Positions 1 to 8,717 of a stretch of 52,959 nucleotides of DNA are shown here, one piece after another. Under the pieces are notes generated by a model. That model worked only from the letters and a program-made list of their open reading frames with translations, made no database searches and was not told where the DNA came from. The stretch is taken from positions 155,004 to 207,962 of the forward strand of contig NZ_RDBL01000029.1 of NCBI RefSeq assembly GCF_008042035.1. The letters are read 5' to 3'. The DNA is from Streptomyces sp. col6 (GTDB lineage: Bacteria; Actinomycetota; Actinomycetes; Streptomycetales; Streptomycetaceae). Numbering within the stretch: position 1 is the first letter of the stretch; every line of letters begins with the position of its first letter. The position numbers and the translations under genes were made by a program.

Positions 1-32
1 GAAATGGGGTGGGACGGGCCGCAGACTCGCGG

Positions 33-1397
33 CTAGTGCCTGATCAGTGCCAGGACCTCGTCGCGTACCGACCTCATCGTCTCCTCGTCCTTCGCCTCCA
101 CGTTCAGGCGGAGCAGCGGTTCCGTGTTCGAGGGGCGGAGGTTGAACCACCAGGTGGGGGTGGTCACCGTGAGGCCGTCCAGGGTGTCCGTGGTGGCGTT
201 CTCGCGGGAGGCGAAGGCGGCCCTGACCTCGGCCGTGCGGGCCGTCTGGTCGTCGACCTCGGAGTTGATCTCGCCGGAGGCGGCATAGCGGTCGTACTGG
301 GCGACCAAGGCGGAGAGCGGGGCGTCCTGGCCGCCGAGCGCGGCGAGGACGTGGAGGGCGGCGAGCATGCCCGTATCGGCGTTCCAGAAGTCGCGGAAGT
401 AGTAGTGGGCCGAGTGCTCGCCGCCGAAGATCGCGCCGTGGGCGGCCATCTCGGCCTTGATGAAGGAGTGGCCGACCCTCGTGCGGACGGGGGTGCCGCC
501 GTGTTCGCGTACGACTTCGGGGACGGATAGGGACGTGATCAGGTTGTGGATGACCGTGCCCCGGCCGCCGTTGCGGGCCAGTTCGCGGGCGGCGACCAGG
601 GCGGTGATCGCCGACGGGGAGATGCCTTCGCCCCGTTCGTCCACCACGAAGCAGCGGTCGGCGTCGCCGTCGAAGGCCAGGCCCAGGTCGGCGCCCTCGG
701 CCACGACGCGGGCCCGGAGGTCGACGATGTTGGCCGGGTCCAGCGGGTTGGCCTCGTGGTTGGGGAAGGTGCCGTCCAGCTCGAAGTACATCGGGACGAG
801 GTCCACGGGCAGCCCGGCGAAGACCGTGGGGACCGTGTGGCCGCCCATGCCGTTGCCCGCGTCCACGACCACCTTCAGCGGGCGGATCCCCGTCAGGTCC
901 ACCAGGGAGAGCAGGTGGGCGGCGTAGTCCGTGAGGGTGTCGCGTTCGGTGACCGTGCCCGGCGTCGCGACCGGCTCGGGGGCGCCCTTCTCGGACCACT
1001 CCTCGACCAGCGTGCGGATCTCGGCCAGGCCCGTGTCCTGGCCCACCGGCGCCGCGCCCGCCCGGCACATCTTGATGCCGTTGTACCGCGCCGGGTTGTG
1101 CGACGCGGTGAACATCGCGCCGGGCAGGTCGAGCGCCCCGGACGCGTAGTAGAGCTGGTCCGTCGAGCAGAGGCCGATCATCGTGACGTCCGCGCCCCGC
1201 CCCGCCGCGCCCCGTGCGAACGCCCCGGACAGGGTGGGCGACGTGGGGCGCATGTCGTGGCCGATGACGATCGCTTCCGCGCCGGTCACCTCGGTGAACG
1301 CCGCCCCGAAGAGTTCGGCCAGCCCTTCGTCCCACTGATCGGGCACGACTCCGCGCACGTCGTACGCCTTCACGAGCTGCGACAGGTCTGCGGTCAC
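33..1397 (-). CDS. manB: phosphomannomutase/phosphoglucomutase
   Basis: 454-residue alpha-D-phosphohexomutase that interconverts mannose-6-P and mannose-1-P (probably glucose phosphates too), feeding GDP-mannose synthesis in the cytosol. Visible signatures are the phosphoserine loop TASHNPARYNGIK, the metal loop DGDADRC, the sugar-binding GGEHSAHYYF and the C-terminal phosphate-binding RPSNTEPLLRLN. Length is normal for the family. The next gene on the same strand upstream is DUF3499, and a ManC-like nucleotidyltransferase lies 13 kb away. The order manB-DUF3499-whiB-fbiA-fbiB-manC is conserved with mycobacteria, which supports a mannose rather than a purely glucose role. It is the first gene seen; only 32 nt separate its stop from the window edge. 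Confidence 0.95.
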   Translation of the reverse strand: MTADLSQLVKAYDVRGVVPDQWDEGLAELFGAAFTEVTGAEAIVIGHDMRPTSPTLSGAFARGAAGRGADVTMIGLCSTDQLYYASGALDLPGAMFTASHNPARYNGIKMCRAGAAPVGQDTGLAEIRTLVEEWSEKGAPEPVATPGTVTERDTLTDYAAHLLSLVDLTGIRPLKVVVDAGNGMGGHTVPTVFAGLPVDLVPMYFELDGTFPNHEANPLDPANIVDLRARVVAEGADLGLAFDGDADRCFVVDERGEGISPSAITALVAARELARNGGRGTVIHNLITSLSVPEVVREHGGTPVRTRVGHSFIKAEMAAHGAIFGGEHSAHYYFRDFWNADTGMLAALHVLAALGGQDAPLSALVAQYDRYAASGEINSEVDDQTARTAEVRAAFASRENATTDTLDGLTVTTPTWWFNLRPSNTEPLLRLNVEAKDEETMRSVRDEVLALIRH

Positions 1398-1455
1398 GGG
1401 CCGGTCCTCCAGGGGTTTCTTCGGACCGCCAAACTACCCGGCGGCCGGCGGCCCC

Positions 1456-1833
1456 TCAGGAGTCGGGTGAGCGCAGGACACGGAGGTGACCCCGGCGGGC
1501 GACCTCCATCGGGTCCGCGGCGCGCGGGCCGCTGCCCCGGGTGCCGTCGCCACGCTCCTGCGGACGCGCGGCCTCCCGTACGGCGTTGGCCAGCGCCTCC
1601 AGGTCGTCGCCGCTGGGGCGACTGGGCGCGGAGGGGTCGGAGAGGCGGACGACCTCCCAGCCCCGTGGCGCGGTCAGCCGCTCACTGTGCTCGGCACAGA
1701 GGTCGTAGCAGTGGGGCTCGGCGTAGGTGGCGAGCGGGCCGAGGACCGCAGTCGAGTCGGCATAGACGTACGTCAGTGTCGCGACGGCAGGGCGGCCGCA
1801 CGCGGTGCGCGAACAGCGACGTACAGGGCTCAC
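1456..1833 (-). CDS. DUF3499 family protein (zinc-ribbon-like)
   Basis: 125-residue actinobacterial protein of unknown function. The N-terminal half carries paired cysteines (RRCSRTACGRPA, then PHCYDLCAEH) and conserved Tyr/His residues that look like a small zinc-binding fold; the C-terminal third is polar, Arg-rich and probably disordered. It starts at GTG 1833 with no good Shine-Dalgarno; a TACCGT hexamer lies 8 nt upstream of the GTG, so the mRNA may be leaderless. It sits 58 bp upstream of manB on the same strand. Its fixed place beside manB across Actinobacteria is established, but no activity is assigned. Confidence 0.88.
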   Translation of the reverse strand: MSPVRRCSRTACGRPAVATLTYVYADSTAVLGPLATYAEPHCYDLCAEHSERLTAPRGWEVVRLSDPSAPSRPSGDDLEALANAVREAARPQERGDGTRGSGPRAADPMEVARRGHLRVLRSPDS

Positions 1834-2151
1834 GATGTTGGACGGTACCGCACTCTTGAGCGGGCTGCGACGACTCTCCCCCGGCTCACCCCTCCGTGTC
1901 GCCCTGTGACCTGTGGCACAGGACCCCCCGGATCAACTCCCCTGACCTGCGCGGGAGGAGAGGGCGAGGGTCTTGACGGCAATGATTCCGGTCACCGCTG
2001 TGCAGCGAACCTTTCACAAGGCGCGCGTTCGGCGGTCGGGAGCGGGGCCGGAAACGGGCTCTCGTATGGCCGGATTGTTCAAGAGCGGACAGGGCTCTTC
2101 GCGCCCGCTCGGCCTCCGGCCGGACGGGCCCCGGAGCGTTAGGCTGCCTCG
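1834..2151. other. divergent intergenic region, DUF3499 / zincin-like gene
   Basis: 318 bp without a convincing gene. The only promoter-like element I can support on the plus strand is TAGGCT at 2140-2145, placed seven bases before the GTG of the downstream gene. Short in-frame ORFs here have no ribosome site and poor codon bias, and were not called. Confidence 0.5.
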
Positions 2152-2152
2152 G
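2140..2152 (+). promoter_or_regulatory. -10 element of a probable leaderless promoter
   Basis: TAGGCT at 2140-2145 matches the Streptomyces TAnnnT -10 element and is followed by exactly six bases before GTG at 2152, putting the expected transcription start on the start codon. No Shine-Dalgarno is present. A good -35 is not visible. Confidence 0.5.
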
Positions 2153-2583
2153 TGATGGACAGTTCCGTACCGCCCCGCCCGTCCGAGCCGCGTCCGCGGC
2201 GCCGCGACCGACACGGCCGCGGTATGCGCGGGCCCGTCGCCCCGCCGCAGGTGCCGTTGTCGACGAGCCGGGCGGACAGCTTCCGCGATCTCGTCCAGGA
2301 CTCCGTCGAGCGGCTGGAGCGGCGCTGGCCCCAGCTGGCCGAGGTCGACTTCGTCGTCCTGGAGGTGCCGGAGACCGCGGAGGAGACCGTTCCGCTGGGC
2401 AACGCGGTCTCGGCGGAGAAGGGCCGGCCCGCCCAGATCTCCGTCTACCGGCGGCCGGTCGAGCTCCGGACCAAGAGCCGTGACGAGCGGGCCCTGCTCA
2501 TCCACGAGATCGTCGTCGAGCAGGTGGCGGAGCTGCTGGGCCTGGCCCCCGAGTCCGTCGACCCCCGCTACGGGCAGGAGTAG
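2152..2583 (+). CDS. metallopeptidase-family (zincin-like) protein, degenerate active site
   Basis: 143-residue cytosolic protein resembling the small Zincin_1/DUF1025-type metallopeptidase family that sits between DUF3499 and whiB in Actinobacteria. The first 35 residues are Pro/Arg-rich; the domain follows (SFRDLVQDSVERLERRWPQL, then VYRRPVELRTKSRDERALL). The expected HExxH zinc motif reads IHEIVVEQVAELLG: the first His and Glu are kept but the second His is replaced, so zinc hydrolysis is doubtful. Starts considered are GTG 2152 and the adjacent ATG 2155; the former fits a leaderless promoter. It converges on the DUF5719 gene. Confidence 0.85.
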   Translation: MMDSSVPPRPSEPRPRRRDRHGRGMRGPVAPPQVPLSTSRADSFRDLVQDSVERLERRWPQLAEVDFVVLEVPETAEETVPLGNAVSAEKGRPAQISVYRRPVELRTKSRDERALLIHEIVVEQVAELLGLAPESVDPRYGQE

Positions 2584-2649
2584 GCCGGCCGGGGCCCGTC
2601 CCCTCGGCCGTCTCGCCCGTCCCGGTCTCCTCCGGCCGTCTCGCTCGTC

Positions 2650-4197
2650 TCAGTCGTCGAGCACCGACAGGTCCTGGCGGGCCGCCGGGACCTCGACCGT
2701 GCCCCGGTCGTCGGGCAGGGTCTGCACCGTGAACATCTGGATGCCGTCGACCGTCACCGTGAGCGTGCGGGCGGCGTGCACCGGGCCGCCCGACTGGGGC
2801 TCGACCGTCAGCGCGTAGGTGCCCTTGAGGCCCTTCGGCACGGGCGGGGTGACCGCGGTCGTCGTGCCCGCCGCGACCTTGTACGTCTTGCTGACCGCCG
2901 TGCCGCCCCCGCTGCCCGCGGACGCGGTGACCTTGACGGTGCCGGCGGCTCCGGGCGCGGCGAGCGAGAGGACCGATCCCTTGGACCGGTTGTCGGCGAC
3001 CGTCGCGCGGGCGGCCACCGGGCCGGTCGCCGGGATGTAGGCGACCTCCTGCTTGTCGCCCTTGCCCCGGACCACCCGCAGGGCGGCGACCACGGGGGTC
3101 GCCCTGCTCTTCTCGGAGGGCACCAGCATCAGCGAGCCGGGCTCGCCGCGAGTGACGTCCTTCAGGTCGATTCCGGCCGTCATGTTCGACTTGACGTGCA
3201 GTTCCTCGTGGCCGGCCGGGGTGATCGCGCCGGACTTGCCGAGCAGCTTCAGCTGGAGGTCGGCGTCGTCGTCGCCGGGGGCGAAGGCCACCAGGCGCAC
3301 CGAGGTCGCGTCCGCCGGGATGCCGGGCAGCACGAGGGTGCCCGCAGGTTCGGCTGAGGGGGCGATCCAGTCGCTGCCGTTCGTCTCGTCCGCCGCTCGG
3401 ACGGCCGCACCGACCCGGCCCGTACGGGTGGTGACGTGGACGGTCACGTCGTCGACGGCCTTGCTCGTGAGCGTCGAGATCAGGACACGTACGCCGGAGC
3501 CCGCCGGGACCGTGATGCCCTCGCCCACGTCGGACTTGAGCGTGCCGTCCGGGCCGTACAGCTCGATGTCGGCGACGGCGGCGGTGTCGTCCGGGTTGGT
3601 GAGGTGGACGTAGTCCTCGCGGGACTTGGCGGTGCTGGCCGCCGGGAACCAGAAGTCGGTGTCGGGGGCGGTGCAGCTGATGCCGAGCAGGCCGCGTCCG
3701 TCACCCGCCTCGATGGTGGTGGTCTGCTGGGCGGTCCAGCCGGGTGCGAGACGGCCCGTGGCGGTGCCGACGAGCGCGGGCGAGTCCGCGCCCGACGCCT
3801 CGCCGGTGGCGGGCTTGCCGGGCTCCTTGAGGGAGACGACCGGCTTGTCCTTGTCGGCCTCCTTGCCCTTCTTGCTCTTCCCCTTGTCCTTCTTGTCCTT
3901 GTCGTCCTTGTCGTCGGACTTCGCCTCGTCCTTCGCGGACGACAGGAGTTCGGCCGTGCCGGCCGCCGCCGAACCGCCGCTCGTGTTCGGCGGTGTGTAG
4001 GCCGTGTACGCCGTCTCCGAGAGGTCGGAGAGGCCGGGCGCCGGGCAGAGCAGGCTGGTGCGTTCGACGGGCAGCCGCGCGGCCGTCCTCGCCTCGGCCG
4101 GGCCACTGCCGTCCGGTACTTCGAGCGCGGCGAACCCGGTGACGGCGGCCAGGGCGACCGCCCCGGCGATGAGGGACAGGCTGCTGGTGGACTTCAC
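2650..4197 (-). CDS. DUF5719 family exported protein
   Basis: 515 residues from GTG 4197. The GTGA overlap with the stop of the upstream glycosyltransferase fixes this start and implies translational coupling. An N-terminal hydrophobic segment (SLSLIAGAVALAAVTGFAAL) acts as signal anchor. A Lys/Asp-rich low-complexity linker follows near residue 90 (DDKDDKDKKDKGKSKKGKE), then beta-rich repeats typical of extracellular Ig-like modules. Function is unknown; the family is restricted to Actinobacteria and consistently follows the large glycosyltransferase, so a role in surface glycopolymer export or assembly is inferred. The much longer in-frame reading upstream is out-of-frame glycosyltransferase sequence and was rejected. 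Confidence 0.87.
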   Translation of the reverse strand: MKSTSSLSLIAGAVALAAVTGFAALEVPDGSGPAEARTAARLPVERTSLLCPAPGLSDLSETAYTAYTPPNTSGGSAAAGTAELLSSAKDEAKSDDKDDKDKKDKGKSKKGKEADKDKPVVSLKEPGKPATGEASGADSPALVGTATGRLAPGWTAQQTTTIEAGDGRGLLGISCTAPDTDFWFPAASTAKSREDYVHLTNPDDTAAVADIELYGPDGTLKSDVGEGITVPAGSGVRVLISTLTSKAVDDVTVHVTTRTGRVGAAVRAADETNGSDWIAPSAEPAGTLVLPGIPADATSVRLVAFAPGDDDADLQLKLLGKSGAITPAGHEELHVKSNMTAGIDLKDVTRGEPGSLMLVPSEKSRATPVVAALRVVRGKGDKQEVAYIPATGPVAARATVADNRSKGSVLSLAAPGAAGTVKVTASAGSGGGTAVSKTYKVAAGTTTAVTPPVPKGLKGTYALTVEPQSGGPVHAARTLTVTVDGIQMFTVQTLPDDRGTVEVPAARQDLSVLDD

Positions 4198-7100
4198 TCG
4201 GACTCGCCTCGCGCGGTCGGCCACGGGTTCTGGCCCGGGGCGGGGTTCTCGGGGTTCTGCGGGTCGTACGGGCGCTGCTCGCCGTACTGCCCGGCCTCGG
4301 GGTCGTACCCGTTCGGGTCGTACGGGGGCGGGTCGTACGACGGCGGGCTGTACGGGCCCGCGTACTGGCCGTCCTGGTACTGCGGATAGGCGGGGTCCTG
4401 GTACTGGCCCTGGTCGTTCGCGCCGTACTCGCCCTGCTGCTGGGGATAGCCGTACGGGTCGTAGCCGCCGGCGACCGGCTGCTGCCCGTCCGCGTACTGG
4501 CCGTCCTGGTACTGCGGGTAGCCGGTGTCCTGGTACTGGCCCTGCCCGCCGTCCCACTCGCCGTACTGCTGCTGCGGTACGAAGACGTCCTCGGTATCCG
4601 GGTTCGCCGGGTTCTCCGGGGCGCCTTCGGGGGCCGGGCCGGTTTCCGGGCCCTGCTGGGCGGGCACGTACGCCGGCTGCTCGCCGGTCTGTCCGTACGC
4701 CGGCAGCTCGCCCGTCTCCGGTGCCTCCTGGGCGCCCTCCGCACCCTCCGCGCCCTGCTCGGCGGCCTCGCTCTCGGCCAGTGCGGCCGCGCGCAGCCTG
4801 CGGGCCCTGCGGCCCTCACCGGCGACGGGTTCGGCGGCGACGGCCTCGGCCTCCTCGGGCAGGTCGTCGTCGATCTCCCGGCGGCGGCCCGGGAGGGCCA
4901 TGACCACCAGGACGACGGCGAGCGCGACCTGCGCCCAGATCCACACGGTGTGGGTGAAGGGGGCCTCGTAGGTGAGATCCAGGGTGCCGCCCTCGGCGGG
5001 GAGTTCGAAGCCCTGGGCCCAGCCGTCGACCGTCTTGGGGGTCAGCGCGCGGCCGTTGAGCGTGGCCTGCCAGCCGGGGTCGGCGGCGTCGGCGATCCGC
5101 AGCACCCGGCCGCTGCCGCCCGCGGGGACCTCGGTGTGCGCCTCGACCGCCCGGGAGCCCACGGGAAGCGGCTCGTCGCCGGCGGCGGACGGGATGATCA
5201 TGACCCGGGCGACCTGCCGGTCCACTCGCCACAGGGCGCTGCCGTCCAGCTGGCTGAGCCGGCTCAGGCCCGGGGTCGCGTCGAGCACCCGGCTCATCTG
5301 CTTGGGGGCCCCGTCGCGCACCAGGACGTACCGGATCGCGAAGCCGCTGAGCTGGCTGCCCTGGTCGGCGCCGGAGCCGGCGACCAGGTTGGCGACGACC
5401 TTGTCGAGGTGGCTGTTGCCGCCCTGGGCCTCGGCCAGTTCCGCGTCGCCGAGCCGGGCGCCCGACCCGCGTACGAGGGTGTAGTCGACGGAGGTGGTCG
5501 AGGTGCCGCCCAGGACCAGGGTGCGCGGCTGGTCGCGGGTGCCGCTCTCCTCCGCGACGAACGCGGGCACCTGGACCGGGTCGCGGCGCTCCAGCGGGCC
5601 CGCCGCGCCGCCGAGCATCCAGCCGGCGGCGGCGAGCACGGGGGCCAGCCCCGCCGCGACGGCGATGAGGGCCGCGACCGGCTGGCGCCAGCCGAAGCTG
5701 AGTTCGGCGACGCGGATGCGGGCGCCGTCCGCACCGACGAGCGCGGCGGCGATGAGCGCGGCGCCGTAGACCAGGGTGGCGGGGCCCGCCCAGCCCGAGC
5801 CGTTGGCGAGCCCGGCGAACGCCAGGGAGACCAGTGCGGCCACCCAGGCGGTGCGGACGGCGAACTGCCGCTCCCCGCGCAGCAGGGCGGCGAGCGCCGC
5901 GAGGACGATGCCGAGGAGCAGGACGCCGCCGGCCGCCTTCGGCCCGCCGGGGCTGATGCCGAGCAGGTCCAGCGCGGAGGCGGAGCCCGTACCGGTCTCC
6001 ATCCCCGCTTCCTTCAGGAACGCGGACGGGCTGCTCAGCAGCGAGAGCGACCAGGGCGCGAGGACGAGGAGCGGGGTGCCGACGGCGGCGAGGAAGCGGA
6101 GCCCGTAGGCCGTGATGTCGTCGCGGCGCAGCACCAGCACGCCGAGGCCGAGGACCACGGCGAGCGGCCACACGATCGGTGTGAACGCCATCGCGAGGGT
6201 GAGGAGCAGGGTGTACGCCCAGGTGGCGCGCCAGCTGCCGCGGGCGTTGCCGGCGGCCCGCATGCCGTGCGCGGAGACGGCCGTGCGGGCGATCAGCGGC
6301 AGCAGGACGGCCAGGACGGCGGTGCCCAGCCGGCCGGTCGCCAGGGCTCCGGTCGCGGCGGGCAGGAAGGCGTACGCGATGCTCGCCCAGGCGCGCAGCA
6401 GCCGTGAGGGCAGCAGCGGGCGGGAGACGAAGTACGCGGCGAGCCCGGCGAGCGGCACCGAGCAGACGAGCAGCAGGGTGAGCGCGAAGCCGGTGGAGCC
6501 GAGGAAGAGCGCGGACAGGGCCGAGATCACGGCGAGGTAGGGCGGGGCGGTCTGGGTGCCGCCGGTGCCGACGGCGTGCCAGCCGTCCGCGTACCTGCCC
6601 CAGAGGTCGGAGACGTCGCCGGGCGCGGGCAGCAGGGCGCCGCCGGCCAGCGCGCCGCCGCCGATGAGGCCGCGGCAGGCGACGAGGGAGACCAGGAGCA
6701 GCACGGCGAAGAGCACCGGGCCCGGTTTGCGGCCGACCTTCTTCAGCCGGGCGAACTGGTCGATCTCCAGGTAGTCGGCGTCGTCGCCGCCCGGTCCGGA
6801 CTCGACGGCGCCGTGCCGGGAGCCGGAGTCGGCGTCGGAGCCGCCGCCGAAGTTCCCGGCGACCTGTTCGACGGTCGCGCGGACGGTGGCGCCGGGTGCG
6901 GGGAAGAGGCCGCGCAGTTCGGCGGCGTCGGCGGCGCCCTTTCCGCGGGCGCGCCGTGCGGCCAGGATGCGGCCGGGGCGCAGCAGGGTGCTCAGGAGTC
7001 CGGTGACCTCGTCGAGCGCCTGGCCCGGGACCTTGCCGACGAGGTAGGCGAGCGTCCGCAGCAGAGTGCCGAGCACCAGTCTCAGCATCACCCAGGGCAG

Positions 7101-8039
7101 CCGCTTGCCCGCGGCGTTGACGAGCATGGTGTAGACGGCGCCCGCCTTGTCCACGCGGTGCGGGCTGGCGACGTTGCGGCCGGCGCAGTCGATGGGACGG
7201 CGTTCCCGCGCGGAGGCCTCGGCATGCCGCAGGACGGCGTCGGGGGCGACGAGGACCCGGTGTCCCGCCATGTGGGCGCGCCAGCACAGGTCGACGTCGT
7301 CGCGCATCAGCGGGAGCCTGCGGTCGAAGCCACCGAGCTCCTCCCAGACGTCGCGGCGGATGAGCATGCCTGCGGTGGAGACGGACAGGACGGTGCGGAC
7401 CTGGTCGTGCTGGCCCTGGTCCTGCTCGCGGCGGTCGAGGCCGGTCCAGCGGCGTCCGCTGTTGGCGATGGAGACGCCGACTTCGAGGAGCTGGCGGCGG
7501 TCGTACCAGCCGCGCAGCTTGGGGCCGACGATCGCGGCGTGCCGGTCGTTGTCGACGACGCGCAGCATCTCGGCGAGTGCGTCGGGCGCGGGCGCACAGT
7601 CGTCGTGGAGCAGCCAGAGCCACTGCACCGGCTCGCCGTGCGGCAGCTCGGGCATCTCGTACGCCTCGTCGTGCCAGGTCCGGGTGACCGGGTCCCAGCC
7701 GCTGGGCCGCTTCAGGTAGGGCAGGTCGTCCGGGGTGAGGACGCCGGCCGTCCGGCTCGCCTCGTCGACGGCGGTGCCGAAGCTCGTACGGCGCGCGAGG
7801 TGCAGGACCCGGTCGGCGCCGAGCGCCTCGGTGACCAGCCGCGCGGAGTCGTCGGCGCTGCCGGTGTCGGCGGCGACGACGTTCTGCACGGGGCGTTCCT
7901 GGCCGAGCAGCCCGGCGAGCGCGTCGGGCAGCCAGCGTGCGCCGTCGTGGGAGACGAGCACGGCGGTGACGACATGCCGGGGGAACTCTGGGGCGGCGGC
8001 GGCCGCGTACGGCGCCGTTGATTGGCTGTGCACGGACAT
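4194..8039 (-). CDS. large membrane glycosyltransferase, family 2, with Gln/Tyr-rich tail
   Basis: 1281 residues from ATG 8039 (GGAGGG 11 nt upstream; an in-frame GTG at 8102 is less likely). Residues about 15-290 form a GT2 nucleotide-sugar transferase domain (VVTAVLVSHDGARWLPDAL; LLHDDCAPAPDA as the acidic DxD-like motif; DDVDLCWRAHMAGH). About 14 hydrophobic segments follow, like a membrane polymerase/flippase-type body, then an extracytoplasmic beta domain and one more membrane helix near residue 1080. The last ~150 residues are Pro/Gln/Tyr/Gly-rich with a duplicated motif. Substrate unknown; a cell-wall glycan or protein mannosylation role is inferred from manB and DUF5719 beside it. Coupled to DUF5719 by a GTGA overlap. 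Confidence 0.9.
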   Translation of the reverse strand: MSVHSQSTAPYAAAAAPEFPRHVVTAVLVSHDGARWLPDALAGLLGQERPVQNVVAADTGSADDSARLVTEALGADRVLHLARRTSFGTAVDEASRTAGVLTPDDLPYLKRPSGWDPVTRTWHDEAYEMPELPHGEPVQWLWLLHDDCAPAPDALAEMLRVVDNDRHAAIVGPKLRGWYDRRQLLEVGVSIANSGRRWTGLDRREQDQGQHDQVRTVLSVSTAGMLIRRDVWEELGGFDRRLPLMRDDVDLCWRAHMAGHRVLVAPDAVLRHAEASARERRPIDCAGRNVASPHRVDKAGAVYTMLVNAAGKRLPWVMLRLVLGTLLRTLAYLVGKVPGQALDEVTGLLSTLLRPGRILAARRARGKGAADAAELRGLFPAPGATVRATVEQVAGNFGGGSDADSGSRHGAVESGPGGDDADYLEIDQFARLKKVGRKPGPVLFAVLLLVSLVACRGLIGGGALAGGALLPAPGDVSDLWGRYADGWHAVGTGGTQTAPPYLAVISALSALFLGSTGFALTLLLVCSVPLAGLAAYFVSRPLLPSRLLRAWASIAYAFLPAATGALATGRLGTAVLAVLLPLIARTAVSAHGMRAAGNARGSWRATWAYTLLLTLAMAFTPIVWPLAVVLGLGVLVLRRDDITAYGLRFLAAVGTPLLVLAPWSLSLLSSPSAFLKEAGMETGTGSASALDLLGISPGGPKAAGGVLLLGIVLAALAALLRGERQFAVRTAWVAALVSLAFAGLANGSGWAGPATLVYGAALIAAALVGADGARIRVAELSFGWRQPVAALIAVAAGLAPVLAAAGWMLGGAAGPLERRDPVQVPAFVAEESGTRDQPRTLVLGGTSTTSVDYTLVRGSGARLGDAELAEAQGGNSHLDKVVANLVAGSGADQGSQLSGFAIRYVLVRDGAPKQMSRVLDATPGLSRLSQLDGSALWRVDRQVARVMIIPSAAGDEPLPVGSRAVEAHTEVPAGGSGRVLRIADAADPGWQATLNGRALTPKTVDGWAQGFELPAEGGTLDLTYEAPFTHTVWIWAQVALAVVLVVMALPGRRREIDDDLPEEAEAVAAEPVAGEGRRARRLRAAALAESEAAEQGAEGAEGAQEAPETGELPAYGQTGEQPAYVPAQQGPETGPAPEGAPENPANPDTEDVFVPQQQYGEWDGGQGQYQDTGYPQYQDGQYADGQQPVAGGYDPYGYPQQQGEYGANDQGQYQDPAYPQYQDGQYAGPYSPPSYDPPPYDPNGYDPEAGQYGEQRPYDPQNPENPAPGQNPWPTARGESE
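4361..4544 (-). repeat. 52-bp direct repeat, two copies 132 bp apart
   Basis: Copies at 4361-4412 and 4493-4544 differ at only 3 of 52 positions. They encode two copies of the peptide GQYQD..YPQYQDGQYA in the disordered tail of the glycosyltransferase, so the unit of duplication was 44 codons. Confidence 0.8.
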
Positions 8040-8353
8040 CGAGGTACGGGCCCTCCGGCCGGGTCGGGGGGAGGTCCCCCCGGGGGCTGCATCGGTGTAC
8101 ACGCGCGCCCTGTCGGGTCGTTGGCGCGTCTCGGACGGGGCCCCACACTAACGGTACGGATAACCCGGGGTGTGCGGAGCGGTTGACCGAGGGTGTGGAG
8201 GGGTACGGGCGCGGCGCGAATTTGAGCCGGGTCCGGCATGACGGTGCCGCCGGCCGGGTACGGCGACGGCCCGCCGCCTGCGGAGGCAGGCTGCGGGCCA
8301 TGGGTGCGCGGCGGTGCGCGGTGGGTCGGGGGCAGTCGGCCGGGTCGGCCCGG
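8040..8353. other. intergenic region between whiB and the glycosyltransferase
   Basis: 314 bp. On the minus strand it is the glycosyltransferase leader. It contains a GC hairpin (CGGGGG, 6-nt loop, CCCCCG at 8065-8082) close to the start codon, similar in composition to dispersed Streptomyces palindromes. No gene or terminator with a T-tract was seen. Confidence 0.4.
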
Positions 8354-8617
8354 TCAGATCGCCGCCTTCTTCAGGCGCCGGCGCTCACGCTCGGAGAGAC
8401 CGCCCCAGATACCGAACCGCTCGTCGTTGGAGAGGGCGTACTCCAGGCACTCGGACCGGACTTCGCAGGCGAGACAGACCTTCTTCGCCTCGCGGGTCGA
8501 TCCGCCCTTCTCGGGGAAGAAGGACTCGGGATCGGTCTGGGCGCACAGTGCGCGCTCCTGCCAGCCGAGCTCCTCGTCCGCGTCCTCGACCAGCAGTTGC
8601 TGGAACAGCTCGGTCAT
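8354..8617 (-). CDS. whiB: WhiB-family iron-sulfur transcription factor
   Basis: 87 residues. The four cluster-ligand cysteines are C25, C48, C51 and C57 (C-x22-C-x2-C-x5-C), followed by GIWGG at 69-73 and the basic tail RERRRLKKAAI that contacts DNA. WhiB binds a [4Fe-4S] cluster and acts with WhiA as co-activator of sporulation-septation genes in Streptomyces. Size, sequence and location between the zincin-like gene and fbiA match sporulation WhiB (orthologue of mycobacterial WhiB2) rather than the many accessory Wbl proteins. ATG start with GAGGGG upstream. Confidence 0.95.
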   Translation of the reverse strand: MTELFQQLLVEDADEELGWQERALCAQTDPESFFPEKGGSTREAKKVCLACEVRSECLEYALSNDERFGIWGGLSERERRRLKKAAI

Positions 8618-8688
8618 CTGCGCCCCTCGTCCGTCTCTTGCGTCCCGTGATACGGCCGTTACCGAATCGGCCGAACGACACGGGTGAA

Positions 8689-8717
8689 ATTACAAGCGTG
8701 TAGCTCTGGCTGGTCAA
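8689..8717 (-). promoter_or_regulatory. candidate whiB promoter
   Basis: On the minus strand TTGACC (8717-8712), a 17-bp spacer and TGTAAT (8694-8689) form a good sigma-70-like promoter, giving a predicted leader of about 65 nt. A perfect inverted repeat TACA-AGCG-TGTA (8691-8702) overlaps the -10 and could be an operator. A GACAC pentamer (8677-8681), the core word bound by WhiA, lies near the predicted start, but such a short word is weak evidence. Confidence 0.55.

Noticed and set aside
2605..2649. Direct repeat CGGCCGTCTCGC in the gap after the zincin-like gene
   Set aside because: Two imperfect 17-bp copies of biased GC sequence; no structure or function can be argued.
8065..8082. Riboswitch or attenuator upstream of the large glycosyltransferase
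   Set aside because: Only one short GC hairpin with no T-tract and no known riboswitch core; more like a dispersed repeat.
4816..8301. Very long antisense-frame reading of 1161 codons overlapping the glycosyltransferase
   Set aside because: It is the Arg/Pro/Ala-rich frame shadow typical of 72% GC coding DNA; the glycosyltransferase frame has real domain motifs.
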